A stretch of DNA of 64,000 nt from Myxococcales bacterium (GTDB lineage Bacteria; Myxococcota_A; Polyangia; Polyangiales; Ga0077539), in the NCBI GenBank assembly GCA_030652255.1, contig JAUSAZ010000089.1, positions 62,001 to 126,000 of the forward strand, given 5' to 3'. The notes under the pieces were generated by a model. That model searched no databases and was not told the origin of the DNA. It saw only the letters and a list, made by a program, of their open reading frames with translations. Shown piece by piece: positions 34,550 to 45,233 of the stretch. The translations under genes and the position numbers were made by a program. The number at the start of each line of letters is the position of its first letter. Position 1 is the stretch's first letter.

Positions 34550-35977
34550 TCAGGCCTGACGGAAGAGCTGCGCGTAGTAGTCGTACATCTCCTGGAAGCC
34601 CATCTGGGAGAAGAAGGTCGAGTACGCCATCCAGATGGCCAGGCCGTTGAGGTCGCTGAAGAGCGGCGGGAGAAACCTCGGCGGGCGCACCACGCCGTCG
34701 GCCACCCGCGACCACAGCACCGGCACGTCCTCGTGCGCCACCTTGCCCACGAACAGGAAGCGCACCAGCTCGGGCCGCGCCGCGCGGATCGCCGAGCGGA
34801 TGAAGTGGTAGTTCGACACGAGGCCCTTCGTGTACGAGATGTCCTTCGTGAAGGGCGCGCCGCCCCCGAGGGTGCCGCCGCGAAACACCCGCCGCGCGGC
34901 GTTGAAGCACTCCTCCTCTTCGTACCCCTCGGTGCGGTGCCACTCGAACACGTCGAGGAAGTCCGCCCCGTCCTCGGCCTTGTCGATGGCGATCACCCGC
35001 TCGTTGAGCCGCCGCGCGCGCCGGGGATGGCTCCGGAACGTGAGCACCTCCATCAGCACCGCGAGCCCCTCCTGCACCGAGGTGGTGCGCGGCGGGCCCT
35101 TCGAGAGCCAGCGCGCGACGTGCTGCTGCGCGCCGTTGAGGCTCGTCGCGACGTGCACCCAGCCCTCGTGCACCTCCAGGATGTCCACGTCCACCTGGCT
35201 GAAGCGCGCGCCCCCGCGGATCTTCACGTAGTCGCCCCCCGCGGCGGCGTCGGCGATGATCCCGTCGTCGATGGCCACGTTGACCGCGGACTCACCGAAG
35301 TACTTCGTGAAGCGCCCCTGGAGGATGTCCACCACCTGGGCCCCGTCGAGGTCGCGCGGCGGCTGGAGCCCGAGGGTGGGCTCGTCGAGGCTGTTGAGCA
35401 GGTTGTAGAGCGTGTGCGCGATCTCCCGCACGGTGGTGTGCCCGTCCGGGAAGGTATCCTTCGGCGAGCCGTACAGCCGACGCGAGTAGGCGTGGAACTC
35501 CGGCGTGCCGCGCACCGTCAGCATCGCGCACACGTCGCGGTACTCCAGGCAGGTCGCGCGGAGGATGCGCGCCAGCGCGTCGTCGGCCCCGAGCTCGCGG
35601 CGCACGGCGTCGGCGAGGTCCTGGAAGTCCCGCCCGCGGGCCACCGGGTCGAAGCCGAGCTCCACCCGGCTGTACCAGTCGGCGTCGACCCGCGGCGGCT
35701 CCTTGAAGCGCGAGCGCCGGAAGGTCTCCCAGGCGTTGTTCTCCCACTTGAGCGCGTTGAGGATGCGGATGGGCTTCTGCGCCTCGGTGACCCGGTCGGC
35801 CAGCGACGCCACCCGCTCCTTGTAGCTTCGCCACGGCCCCTCGACCTGCGGCATCTCGGGCTCGGCCTCGGCCTCCCGGGCGACCTCCACCAGCTCCAGC
35901 TTCGCGGCGCTCGTCGGGCCCTCGGTGCGACCGCTCCGCCCTTCAGCGCGGGTCGATGTCTCTCTCGCGCGGGGCAT
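34550..35977 (-). CDS. QEGLA-motif (DUF1704) metallopeptidase-like protein
   Basis: 475 residues of the 'flavohemoglobin expression-modulating QEGLA motif' family (DUF1704), related to eukaryotic tubulin tyrosine carboxypeptidases (MATCAP). HEGWVH (270-275) is the HEXXXH zinc site. QEGLA (302-306) supplies the family name, and YTKGLVSNYHFIR and a C-terminal IWMAYSTFFSQMGFQEMYDYY follow. In bacteria its substrate is not established. The start ATG 35977 shares one base with the rimI stop (TGATG), so it is translationally coupled. It is the last gene of a five-gene operon starting with glpK. Confidence 0.87.
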   Translation of the reverse strand: MPRARETSTRAEGRSGRTEGPTSAAKLELVEVAREAEAEPEMPQVEGPWRSYKERVASLADRVTEAQKPIRILNALKWENNAWETFRRSRFKEPPRVDADWYSRVELGFDPVARGRDFQDLADAVRRELGADDALARILRATCLEYRDVCAMLTVRGTPEFHAYSRRLYGSPKDTFPDGHTTVREIAHTLYNLLNSLDEPTLGLQPPRDLDGAQVVDILQGRFTKYFGESAVNVAIDDGIIADAAAGGDYVKIRGGARFSQVDVDILEVHEGWVHVATSLNGAQQHVARWLSKGPPRTTSVQEGLAVLMEVLTFRSHPRRARRLNERVIAIDKAEDGADFLDVFEWHRTEGYEEEECFNAARRVFRGGTLGGGAPFTKDISYTKGLVSNYHFIRSAIRAARPELVRFLFVGKVAHEDVPVLWSRVADGVVRPPRFLPPLFSDLNGLAIWMAYSTFFSQMGFQEMYDYYAQLFRQA

Positions 35978-36465
35978 CAGCGACCACCGTAGTGCGCCGG
36001 GCGCGCCATCAGCAAGGAACCCTCCAGCGCGCACTGCATCACCAGCGCGTCTTCGCCGTCGTCGTAGTACCTCCGCCGCTCGGCCACCACCCCGAAGCCC
36101 CGCGCGCGGTAGAGCGCCTGCGCGGGCGTGTTGTCGCGCCGCACCTCCAGCACCGCCGAGCGCGCCCCCTCGGCGAACACCTCCGCCAGGAGGTGATCGA
36201 GCAGCATCGCGGCGAGCCCGCGGCGCTGTCGCTCGGGGCGCGTCGCGACGAAGTGCACCTCGAACTCGTCCGCCACCAGCCACCCGTCGATGAAGGCCCC
36301 GAGCCCGTCGCCCGGGAGCTCCGCCACCCGCACGCGCGCCCAGCTCCGGGAGATCTCCGCCGCGAGCAGGTCGTCCGCGCCGTCGCGCCCGAAGCAGGCG
36401 CGCTCGATGGTCGCCAGCGCCGCCACGTCGGCCATCGTCGCCGGCCGCACCCGCGGCTCAGACAT
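35977..36465 (-). CDS. rimI: GNAT acetyltransferase, RimI-like
   Basis: A 162-residue GNAT fold. The N-terminal VRPATMADVAALATIERACF is typical of RimI, which acetylates the N-terminus of ribosomal protein S18. The acetyl-CoA loop is VHFVATRPERQRRGLAAMLLD (R-x-x-G-x-A motif). SAVLEVRRDNTPAQALYRARGF and RRRYYDDGEDALVMQ complete the RimI signature (E-V-R..N..A..LY...GF). Its 5' end overlaps the preceding gene by 8 bases. The RimI identity is likely rather than certain, as GNAT substrates vary. Confidence 0.82.
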   Translation of the reverse strand: MSEPRVRPATMADVAALATIERACFGRDGADDLLAAEISRSWARVRVAELPGDGLGAFIDGWLVADEFEVHFVATRPERQRRGLAAMLLDHLLAEVFAEGARSAVLEVRRDNTPAQALYRARGFGVVAERRRYYDDGEDALVMQCALEGSLLMARPAHYGGR

Positions 36466-37159
36466 CGCGAAACCGCCGCACGCGCACCCGGCTCCCGAGC
36501 GCCCGCAGGTACTGCCGCAGGGCCCGGGGCAGCGCCCGCCGCACCAGCTCCCGGCGCACCGCCGCGCGGCCCCCGGAGGAGGTCGCCCCGTCGCCCGCGA
36601 GCGCCCGGAAGCGCTCCTGCTCGAACGCCGCGCGCATCTCCTCCTCGCTGGGCTCGAGCAGCTCCGGGCGCCGCGAGAGCAGGTAGCGCTCGGCCACCAC
36701 CCGCCGCCGTAGCAGGGCGTCCAGCTCCGGCGCCGAGGTGCCCGTCTCCCGGAGCAGCGCGTCGATGGTCACCGCGGGCGCCATGCGGTCGATGAGCTGC
36801 GCGCGCGCCGCCGCGAGCTCATCGGGCTCCACGGCGTCGAGGCCGGCGCGCTGCGCCTCGCGCACCACCACCGTCTCCGCCATCAGCTGCTCGAGCACCG
36901 GGAGCGACACCGTGGCGTCGACGCCCACCCGCAGCGCCCCCGGCGCGCCGCGCGTGGCCAGCTCGGTGCGCAGCAGGAGCACGAAGTCGCTCTGGAGCAC
37001 GAAGCGGGGCGTCGGGTCGGACTCGGGCTCGATCGACACGAGCACCGCGTCGAGCGGCGTCTCCGTCGGCGGCGTGCCCGGCCGGGTGACCGCCTCCGCG
37101 CCGGAGAGCTGCGCGAGCGCAACGCCCAGCAGCAGCGTCAGCGCGGCGACCCCGGGCAC
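36458..37159 (-). CDS. Periplasmic SurA-like protein lacking a PPIase domain
   Basis: 233 residues. A signal peptide (MPGVAALTLLLGVALAQLSGA) precedes a helical N-terminal SurA/PpiC-like chaperone region: FVLQSDFVLLLRTELATRG, PVLEQLMAETVVVREAQRAGL, a DELAAARAQLIDRM helix and ERYLLSRRPELLEPSEEEMR. The chain ends without the parvulin domain, with an Arg-rich C-terminus. It may be an outer-membrane-protein chaperone or a divergent relative. It is positioned between UPF0158 and rimI, 3 bases after the former and overlapping the latter. Confidence 0.7.
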   Translation of the reverse strand: MPGVAALTLLLGVALAQLSGAEAVTRPGTPPTETPLDAVLVSIEPESDPTPRFVLQSDFVLLLRTELATRGAPGALRVGVDATVSLPVLEQLMAETVVVREAQRAGLDAVEPDELAAARAQLIDRMAPAVTIDALLRETGTSAPELDALLRRRVVAERYLLSRRPELLEPSEEEMRAAFEQERFRALAGDGATSSGGRAAVRRELVRRALPRALRQYLRALGSRVRVRRFRDV

Positions 37160-37162
37160 CGG

Positions 37163-37852
37163 TCACTCGCCTTCGAGGTCGCGGGGGTCGAAGGCGTCGG
37201 ACGCCGCCGCGTGCCCGCGGTCGCGCAGCCACTCCAGGAAGGCCAGCGCCGTCTCGAGGTCGCGCGAGGGCACCCCGTCGACCGCGTCGCGCAGGCGCCG
37301 GCGCAGCCCCTCGATGCCCATGCGGGCACGCCGGAGCGTCTCGACGGCCTCGTCCTCCGCGGGTGTCTCGGCCGCGCCGGCCTCGGGCGCGGGAGGCGTC
37401 CAGACGACCCGCGGCACGGCCTCGAGGTCGTGCGAGTCGAGCCACGCCTCCATGCACGACCGCAGGCGCTCGGTGCGAAACTGGAACCACCGCTCGCGGT
37501 CGGTGGGGAAGGTAAGCAGCACGTCCTTGAAGCGGCGGAACGCGCCCTTGCCGTCGATGGCCGCCACCAGCCGGGTGCGCAGCTCGCCGTCGGGCACCGT
37601 GGCGATGAAGCGCTCCATCCAGCGGTACTGCTCGCGGGACGACACCGGGTCGACCCGGAGGTAGCTCGCGTCGATGGCGATGCGCTGGTGCATCGTCGGG
37701 TCGGCCACGCCGTCGACCACCCGCAGCACCTCGCCGGTCGCCCGGTGCAGGTACGAGTGCACCTCCGGGGCGTTGTTCTCGAAGGCGTCTTCCAGCGCCT
37801 CCCAGGAGATCTCCAGCCGGGTCTTCTCGCGGGGCGTCTCTTCGTCGGTCAT
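37163..37852 (-). CDS. UPF0158 family protein
   Basis: 229 residues. The N-terminal half shows the UPF0158 pattern: LEISWEALEDAFENNAPEVHSYL, GEVLRVVDGVAD, YRWMERFIATVPDGELRTRLVAAIDGKGAFRRFKD and RERWFQFRTERLRSCMEAWL. The family is uncharacterised. The C-terminal 80 residues are acidic and helical, and end in EFLEWLRD-like and DPRDLEGE segments. It lies 6 bases after glpK and 3 bases before the SurA-like gene, so it is in the same operon. Confidence 0.85.
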   Translation of the reverse strand: MTDEETPREKTRLEISWEALEDAFENNAPEVHSYLHRATGEVLRVVDGVADPTMHQRIAIDASYLRVDPVSSREQYRWMERFIATVPDGELRTRLVAAIDGKGAFRRFKDVLLTFPTDRERWFQFRTERLRSCMEAWLDSHDLEAVPRVVWTPPAPEAGAAETPAEDEAVETLRRARMGIEGLRRRLRDAVDGVPSRDLETALAFLEWLRDRGHAAASDAFDPRDLEGE

Positions 37853-37858
37853 CGCGGT

Positions 37859-39352
37859 TCAGCCTTGCTCCAGCAGGGCCCGCGCCACGGCGGTCTTCCA
37901 CCGCGAGCGCAGCGCGGCCACCCGCTCATCGGACATCGTCCCGGGCGCGAACGAGCGCTCGACGGGCAGCGCGCCCGCGATGTCGTCCCGCGACCCCACC
38001 AGCCCCGCGCCCAGCGCCGCGAGCATGCCCGCGCCGAGGGCCGTCGTCTCCAGCACCCGCGGGCGCACCACCGAGGTGCCCGTCACGTCCGCCTGGATCT
38101 GCATCATCAAGCCGTTGGCCGAGGCTCCGCCGTCGACCCGCATCGACGCGATCGGCGCGCCCGCGTCGGCGCTCATCGCCGCCACGAGGTCGGCGATCTC
38201 CATCGCGATGCCCTCCAGCGCCGCCCGCGCCAGGTGCGCGCGCGTCGTGTCGCGCCCGAGGCCCGCGATGAGCCCGCGCGCCCGCGGGGCCCAGTGGGGC
38301 GCCCCGAGGCCCGTCAGCGCCGGCACGAACACCACCTCGCCCGCGTCGTCGACCTCGCCCGCGAGGCCTTCGATCTCCGCCGAGTCGCGGATGATCCCGA
38401 GCCCGTCGCGCAGCCACTGCACCGCCGCGCCCGCGATGAACGCGCTGCCCTCGAGCGCGTAGACCACCTCGCCGGGGATGCGCCAGCCCACCGTGGTGAG
38501 CAGCCGGTGCTTCGAGGCGAGCGGCGTCGACCCGACGTTCATCAACACGAAGGCCCCGGTGCCGTAGGTGCACTTCACGTCGCCGACGCGGAAGCACCCC
38601 TGGCCGAAGAGCGCCGCCTGCTGGTCGCCCGCGATGCCCGCGATGGGGATGCCGTCGGGCAGGCCCGGGACGCCCCGGGTCTTGCCCACGATGCCAGCGC
38701 TCGACACCACCTCCGGGAGCACCGCGCGCGGCACGTCGAAGGCGCCGAGCAGCTCGTCGTCCCACGCCAGGGACCGCAGCCCGAGGAGCATCGTGCGCGA
38801 GGCGTTGGACACGTCGGTGACGTGCGCCCCGCCGGTGAGCTTGTGCACCAGCCAGGTGTCGATGGTGCCGAAGGCCAGGTCGCCGCGCACCGCTTGCGCC
38901 CGCGCGCCCTCGACGTGGTCGAGCAGCCAGCCGATCTTCGTGCCCGAGAAATACGGGTCGACGAGCAATCCCGCGCGCTCGTACACGAGGGCCTCGACCC
39001 CCCTCGCCCGCAGCGCGTCACACTCCGAGGCCGTCCGACGGTCCTGCCACACGATGGCGCGGTGCACGGGGACCCCCGTGGCGCGGTGCCAGAGCAGGGT
39101 GGTCTCGCGCTGGTTGGTGATGCCGATGGCGCGCACCTCGGAGCCCAGGCGGTTGGACTGCGCGAGCGCGCCGGCGATGGCCTCGACCACCGTCGCCCAG
39201 ATCTCCTCGGCGTCGTGCTCGACCATGCCCGGCCGCGGAAAATGCTGCGGCACCGGCACCGTCGCGCGGCCCAGCACCCGGGCCCGGGTGTCGAGGAGCA
39301 GCGCGGTCGTCCCGGTGGTGCCCTGGTCGATGGCGAGGATCGTTTCTGCCAT
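37859..39352 (-). CDS. glpK: Glycerol kinase
   Basis: A 497-residue FGGY kinase that phosphorylates glycerol to sn-glycerol 3-phosphate. Visible: ILAIDQGTTGTTALLLD (phosphate loop), GITNQRETTLLWHRATG, AIVWQDRRTA, YFSGTKIGWLLDHVEGA, FGTIDTWLVHKLTGG, IAGDQQAALFGQGCF, KCTYGTGAFVLMNVG and VFVPALTGLGAPHW. The length is standard. A promoter candidate lies 18-46 bases upstream. It leads a five-gene minus-strand operon with UPF0158, SurA-like, rimI and QEGLA genes; no glpF or glpD is in the window. Confidence 0.96.
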   Translation of the reverse strand: MAETILAIDQGTTGTTALLLDTRARVLGRATVPVPQHFPRPGMVEHDAEEIWATVVEAIAGALAQSNRLGSEVRAIGITNQRETTLLWHRATGVPVHRAIVWQDRRTASECDALRARGVEALVYERAGLLVDPYFSGTKIGWLLDHVEGARAQAVRGDLAFGTIDTWLVHKLTGGAHVTDVSNASRTMLLGLRSLAWDDELLGAFDVPRAVLPEVVSSAGIVGKTRGVPGLPDGIPIAGIAGDQQAALFGQGCFRVGDVKCTYGTGAFVLMNVGSTPLASKHRLLTTVGWRIPGEVVYALEGSAFIAGAAVQWLRDGLGIIRDSAEIEGLAGEVDDAGEVVFVPALTGLGAPHWAPRARGLIAGLGRDTTRAHLARAALEGIAMEIADLVAAMSADAGAPIASMRVDGGASANGLMMQIQADVTGTSVVRPRVLETTALGAGMLAALGAGLVGSRDDIAGALPVERSFAPGTMSDERVAALRSRWKTAVARALLEQG

Positions 39353-39369
39353 GGGATTCGTGGAGAAAG

Positions 39370-39398
39370 CATGTATCGGGACGCCGCCATGGTGGCAA
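39370..39398 (-). promoter_or_regulatory. Promoter candidate for the glpK operon
   Basis: Minus strand: TTGCCA (39398-39393), 17 bases, TACATG (39375-39370). Unlike the other promoter candidates it lacks the CGCG tract after the -10. Confidence 0.35.
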
Positions 39399-39462
39399 GC
39401 AGCGATCGCGGCGCCCGCGGCGTTCGGGCGCGGGCAGGCCGGGGGTGGTAGCCTGCGCAGCC

Positions 39463-40059
39463 ATGATGACTCGCGAGGAGTTCGAGAGGGTCGTGCGGGC
39501 GATGCGGGCGGAGGGTGTGCCGCTCTCGATGCCCAACCTCATGGTGCGCACCGAGCTGCCGCGCCACACGATCCAGGAGTGGCTCGACGACCTCGACCAG
39601 CCGAAGCCCGCGCCCGACGCGGAGGCCCGGAAGACCGCGGCGGGCAAAGGCGTCGACGCGATCGACAGCCTGCGGGAGAACTTCGGCGCGCTGCGCGACC
39701 GCGTGGTGAAGGACGCCGCGACCCGCGTGGTGCGCGAGAAGCTCGGCCTCGGCGACGAGCCCCCGGCCGACCGCCGCTCGAAGGCGAAGCGCCCGCAGCG
39801 CGACCTCCGCGTCGCCGCCCTGCTCGGCCTGCTCGGCGGGCCCATCGGGCTGCTCTACTCGGCGCCGCTGCTCACCGCCGGCATCGCCAGCGCCGTGTAC
39901 GTCGCCGCCGTCCTGGCGCTGATCTTCGTGCCGCTCATCGGCATCGCGGCGCTCTTCTACCTCGTTCCGCTGGTGCACCTCGCGTGCGCCGCGCTGGGCC
40001 CGGCCTACGCGTGGCGCTTCAACCGCGTCGGCGCCCGCTCCGCGCTACTCCCCTCCTGA
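39463..40059 (+). CDS. Membrane protein with N-terminal helix-turn-helix-like region
   Basis: 198 residues. The N-terminal part ([34 protein letters not shown]) looks like a small helical or HTH-like domain. A charged helical linker follows (about 50-115), then two hydrophobic segments (about [20 protein letters not shown] and [37 protein letters not shown]). No family is assigned. The ATG at 39463 has no ribosome site, but TAGCCT at 39449-39454 lies 8 bases upstream, so translation may be leaderless. Its 3' end overlaps the convergent M14 gene by 15 bases. Confidence 0.65.
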   Translation: MMTREEFERVVRAMRAEGVPLSMPNLMVRTELPRHTIQEWLDDLDQPKPAPDAEARKTAAGKGVDAIDSLRENFGALRDRVVKDAATRVVREKLGLGDEPPADRRSKAKRPQRDLRVAALLGLLGGPIGLLYSAPLLTAGIASAVYVAAVLALIFVPLIGIAALFYLVPLVHLACAALGPAYAWRFNRVGARSALLPS

Positions 40060-41790
40060 TCCCACCGACACGCTCGCCTCCACCCAGCCCACGCGGCACG
40101 CGCCGACGCGCACCTGCAGCGTGCCGCGGCCGCGCACCACCTGCTCGACCACGCGCGTCCCGACGTTGCCGCGGCTGCGCTGGAAGAAGAGCGACGCGCC
40201 GCCGTAGAGCCCGCGGCCCCAGCCCTCGAGGTGACCGAGCTCGCGCCGGGCGCCGCCCCCCACCACGTCGACGCCCTCGCCCCGAAACTCCACCGACACG
40301 GGCTCGTTCCAGGGGAGCTTCTTCGCGGAGGGGATGCCCGCGGTGGAGAGGTAGCCCTCGTTCTGCACGGTGACCGTGACGAGGGTGTGGTCGCCCTCGA
40401 GCGGGCTCGCTTCGACGTGCGCGATGCTGAGCGCCGGGGCCATCGCCGCCACCCGCAGGAAGGCCTGCGCCTGCTGCACGCAGATGCCACCGAGCACGTC
40501 GTAGGGCGGGTTCCAGATGCCCACGCGGGGGTCGACGCCGCCGATCTCCACCGCGCCGAGCTGCGGGTGCGTGGCGCTCCGCCAGCGCCGGATGATGCGC
40601 CCGGCGTTGTGGGTCTCGTCCCAGCGGGCGAGGGCCAGCAGGTCGTCCCGGGTGAGCTGCGCGTAGTGGTCGACGAAGGGCTTCTTGCGCGCGATGCCCA
40701 GCTGCTTGAAGAGGTCCCAGAGCTCGCACACGTACGAGATGGCGCCGCGCTGGTAGTAGCCGAAGTCGGTGAGGTCGCCGTGCAGGGGCTTCTCGGGTTC
40801 GTAGAGGAAGTCCTCGAAGCCCGACACCATGGGATAGCCCGTGAGCGCCTCGCCCCACTGCCCCACCTGGCGAAACACCGCGAGGTCTTCGGCGTCCATC
40901 TTCGCGTCGGGGCAGTGCCCCGGAGGGCGGATGAACACCCCGCCGAAGGTGTGGAGGTTGAGCCAAGCGAACACCTCCGGGTGCCGGGTGACGTGCTCGA
41001 CCACCGCGCGGCACTCGGGCTCGCTCGTGGGGTACGCGCCCGCGCCGACCTGCTGCGGCTCCGCGGCCCAGCTCCAGGGGAAATTCCGGTTGAGGTCGGT
41101 GTCGTTGTCGGAGAGGAAGTGCGGCGACGGGACGTGCCGTCCGTCGAAGTTCTCGATGAGCCCTTCGGGGTACACCTTGAAGAAGGGCCCCTCGTCGTCG
41201 ACGGTGCGCGGCACCAGGAGGCCCGGGAAATCCGGCGCGTCGACGTACTCTCCCCCCGGGTCGCGCACCCGCATGAGCTGCGCGAGGCCGTCGCCGTCGA
41301 CGTCCCCCGCCACCCAGCGGGCGTGCTGCCGGTTGGGGCGGCGATCGCGGGGGTTGGAGCGCACGTAGCGCCCGTCCGTGAGCACGGCCTCGGCGCCGTC
41401 CGGCGACATCCGCGGCATCACGTGGAAGAGCACCTCCTTCAGGCGCGCGCACACCGGCGCCGACAGCCGGTGGATGGCGCCCTCGAGGTGCAGCCGGATG
41501 ACGTCCTCGGCGATGGCGAGGGCCACGCTCGACCCGCACACCTCCGAGGCGTGCATGTTGCCGTCGACCCACACCGTCGGGCGCACCCGCTCGGGCTCCG
41601 GGCCGATGACCAGCACCCAGAGGTGCCGGCCGTCGAGCGAGCGGCCGATGGAGCGCAGCGACACCAGCGCCGGGAAGGCCTCGGCCCAGGCGTGGAGCTG
41701 GGCCTCGAGCTCGGCCTGCTTCAGATAGCGGCTGCGAAACCCGCGGGAGACGCCCTCGAGGCGCGCGACCTGATCGGTGGACGTGTGCAT
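40045..41790 (-). CDS. M14-family zinc carboxypeptidase
   Basis: 581 residues, no signal peptide. M14 signatures: the zinc pair [12 protein letters not shown] (H80, E83), [12 protein letters not shown] (substrate carboxylate-binding NR motif), third ligand NLHTFGG, and catalytic Glu in [11 protein letters not shown]-terminal extension of about 150 residues looks like a beta-sandwich ([20 protein letters not shown]), common in M14 peptidases of bacteria. The family removes C-terminal residues or cleaves D-amino-acid cross-bridges; the substrate is not predictable here. Start ATG 41790 with GAGG upstream. The frame continues upstream but there it is antisense or out of context. Confidence 0.9.
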   Translation of the reverse strand: MHTSTDQVARLEGVSRGFRSRYLKQAELEAQLHAWAEAFPALVSLRSIGRSLDGRHLWVLVIGPEPERVRPTVWVDGNMHASEVCGSSVALAIAEDVIRLHLEGAIHRLSAPVCARLKEVLFHVMPRMSPDGAEAVLTDGRYVRSNPRDRRPNRQHARWVAGDVDGDGLAQLMRVRDPGGEYVDAPDFPGLLVPRTVDDEGPFFKVYPEGLIENFDGRHVPSPHFLSDNDTDLNRNFPWSWAAEPQQVGAGAYPTSEPECRAVVEHVTRHPEVFAWLNLHTFGGVFIRPPGHCPDAKMDAEDLAVFRQVGQWGEALTGYPMVSGFEDFLYEPEKPLHGDLTDFGYYQRGAISYVCELWDLFKQLGIARKKPFVDHYAQLTRDDLLALARWDETHNAGRIIRRWRSATHPQLGAVEIGGVDPRVGIWNPPYDVLGGICVQQAQAFLRVAAMAPALSIAHVEASPLEGDHTLVTVTVQNEGYLSTAGIPSAKKLPWNEPVSVEFRGEGVDVVGGGARRELGHLEGWGRGLYGGASLFFQRSRGNVGTRVVEQVVRGRGTLQVRVGACRVGWVEASVSVGSGGE

Positions 41791-41813
41791 GGGCGACCTC
41801 GGCTGCGGGGCTG

Positions 41814-43067
41814 TCAGGGGTACCAGGTGGTCAACCCGAGGAGCAGCGTATCCTGCCTGCGGGCGTTGGAGATGTACGCCCCGTCCATGGACTGCGTCAC
41901 GCTCCCGCGGTGAAACACCGCGCCGTCGGACTCGTCGTGGCGGTACTCCAGGCGCATCGAGATGTTGGGGTGCGGCCGCGCGTCGAGGGTCACGGTGCCG
42001 GAGCCCACCAGCGAGGCGCCCTCGAGCACCATGCCCGCGGCCCCCTCGGGGATGCGCTCGTACACCACGTCGGCGCGCGCGGCGGCGAAGAGCCAGCGCG
42101 CGAGGCGCACCCGGGCGTAGAGCGCGAGCCCGGCGAAGTAGTCGTCGCCGAGGCGGGTGCTCTCGTAGGCGCCGAAGAAATTGCTGCTGACGCTCAGGCG
42201 GGTGCTGAGGGGCCAGTGCACCCAGGCGTCGAGCACGTGGCGCAGCGCGGGGCCCTCGGCGGCGCCGTCGATGCGCTCGGAGCCGAGGCCGTACTGCACC
42301 GACGCGTAGCGCAGCACCTCCAGGTCTTCGTCCTCGTTGTCGCGGCACCCCTCCCCCGTCGGGCGGCCCGCCCAGAACCACGTGAGGATGCCGGTCTTCC
42401 CCGGCGTGCGGTCGTCGGTGACCTGGTCCCACCCGTTGAAGACCCCGAGGGTGAGCTCGTGCCGGCAGTTGAGCGGCACCGTCACCCGCGCGCCCGCCAC
42501 CTGCGAGGGCGAGAGCGCGAAGAGGGTGGACGACGACCAGTTCCAGTTGTCGTGCACCGCGAGGTCTTCGAGGGTGTAGGGCGCCACGTAGAGCCCCGCG
42601 TCGATGGTCACGCCGTGCCCGATCGGCGTGCGCCACACCGCGGTGGCCTCCTGCACGATGCGCCAGAGCAGGTCGCTCTCCAGCGTGCGCGCGCTGCCCT
42701 CCGGGGTGCCGATGGTCTCCGTGATGATCCCGGTCTGCAGCGCCACGCGGCCGGACACCGGGCCGAGCGCCCAGTCGGCGCTGAGCACCACGTTCTGGAG
42801 CGTGAGCAGGTCGTGCCGTCGGTCGTAGTAGCGGAGCTCGTTGAGCCCGCTCGAAGGCCGGTTGAAGTTGTACGAGTAGAACGCCTCGATGTACCCGCCG
42901 AAGCTCACCGAGCGCCCGGTGCCCTCCGGGTCGGGCGCCGGGGGCACCGCCTCGGGGGTGTTGGTCGACGGAGGCGTCGGGGTCGACGGCACCACCTGCG
43001 CGCACGCGGTGCGAGCCGGGAGCGCGAGCGCGCCGCACAGTCCGAGCATCGCCGCCTTCCAGTGCAC
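41814..43067 (-). CDS. Outer membrane beta-barrel porin-like protein
   Basis: 417 residues from GTG 43067 (signal peptide [23 protein letters not shown]) or 411 from ATG 43049, which has GGAAGG 5 bases upstream but no basic n-region. A Pro/Thr-rich spacer follows, then a barrel: [19 protein letters not shown] is the typical first strands of BBP2/DcaP-like porins ('outer membrane beta-barrel protein'). Repeated amphipathic strands end in [11 protein letters not shown]. It has a DNEDEDLEV loop. Its gene is 23 bases upstream of the M14 gene, so both may be co-transcribed. It is divergent from the MYXO-CTERM gene across a 110-base region. Confidence 0.75.
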   Translation of the reverse strand: MHWKAAMLGLCGALALPARTACAQVVPSTPTPPSTNTPEAVPPAPDPEGTGRSVSFGGYIEAFYSYNFNRPSSGLNELRYYDRRHDLLTLQNVVLSADWALGPVSGRVALQTGIITETIGTPEGSARTLESDLLWRIVQEATAVWRTPIGHGVTIDAGLYVAPYTLEDLAVHDNWNWSSSTLFALSPSQVAGARVTVPLNCRHELTLGVFNGWDQVTDDRTPGKTGILTWFWAGRPTGEGCRDNEDEDLEVLRYASVQYGLGSERIDGAAEGPALRHVLDAWVHWPLSTRLSVSSNFFGAYESTRLGDDYFAGLALYARVRLARWLFAAARADVVYERIPEGAAGMVLEGASLVGSGTVTLDARPHPNISMRLEYRHDESDGAVFHRGSVTQSMDGAYISNARRQDTLLLGLTTWYP

Positions 43068-43138
43068 TTCCTTCGCGCCCTCTCCAGGCAACGGCACTAT
43101 CACCCCGCCCGGCGGAGTTGAAACGCTTTCGGACAAGC

Positions 43139-43151
43139 GCGTTGACAACGC
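43139..43151. promoter_or_regulatory. 13-base palindrome in the divergent promoter region
   Basis: GCGTTG-A-CAACGC, a perfect 6-bp inverted repeat with one central base. It overlaps the -35 (TTGACA) of the rightward gene and lies upstream of the leftward porin, so it could be an operator. It is short and may be chance. Confidence 0.3.
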
Positions 43152-43171
43152 CGGAGCGCATCCCGAAGCAT
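43142..43171 (+). promoter_or_regulatory. Promoter candidate for the MYXO-CTERM gene (leaderless)
   Basis: TTGACA (43142-43147), 18 bases, AAGCAT (43166-43171), CGCGCC. The expected start is at the ATG of 43178, which has no ribosome site. Confidence 0.35.
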
Positions 43172-43177
43172 CGCGCC

Positions 43178-44724
<1,547 letters not shown>

Positions 44725-44743
<19 letters not shown>

Positions 44744-45174
44744 CGGTGGTGCCCGTGGCGACGATGGTGCCCGTGGCGACGGTGGTGACGGTGCGGCGCG
44801 GCGGGAGCGCATACCCGATCGGGTAAGCCGGGCGCGGGCGCGGTGACCGCGGGCGCGGGGAGCACCTCGACCACCACCTCGTGGGGAGAGACCACCGCGA
44901 GGCGCGCGTCGAGGCCGTCGGCGCGGGACACGTTGGCCTCCGCCGCCGAGGCGGTCTGCTCGACGATGACCCCGGCGCCCACCATCGCCCCGAGGAGCAT
45001 CAGGGTCACCGCGACGGCGCTGGAGAGCTGCGCGAAGGCGCCGCGCCACCGCGAGGCGCCCGGGTCGACGAGCTCCCGGAGGTGCTCGTTCTCGGCGCGG
45101 AGAAGGTCGTTTTCGTGCCGGAGGGTGGCGGCGAGGGCGAGGGCGGCGGCGCGATCATCGCAGTAGGCGCGCAT
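44725..45174 (-). CDS. Single-pass membrane protein with coiled coil and His-rich tail
   Basis: 149 residues. The N-terminal leucine-zipper-like coiled coil (about 12-38: [21 protein letters not shown]) is followed by one transmembrane helix (about 52-72: [20 protein letters not shown]). A periplasmic part with [19 protein letters not shown] follows. The C-terminus is a His/Arg tail (HHRRHG repeated) that may bind metal ions. The tail is coded by an 18-bp tandem repeat. The 3' end overlaps the convergent MYXO-CTERM gene. No known family. Confidence 0.6.
44748..44790. repeat. 18-bp tandem repeat coding the His-rich tail
   Basis: GGTGCCCGTGGCGAC occurs at 44748-44762 and again at 44766-44780 (18-base period), with a partial third copy. 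It codes HHRRHG on the minus strand, so copy-number change would lengthen or shorten the tail. Confidence 0.75.
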
Positions 45175-45233
45175 GGGGTGCCGATCGTACACCGCGGGCC
45201 ACCGTGGAAGTCCAGCGCGGGGAGGCCGCGGCG

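Noticed and set aside
43068-43148. N-terminal extension of the porin-like gene carrying a VIVPLP string similar to the divergent protein
   Set aside because: The similarity (VIVPLP) lies in the promoter region on opposite strands and is short; the signal peptide begins downstream of it.
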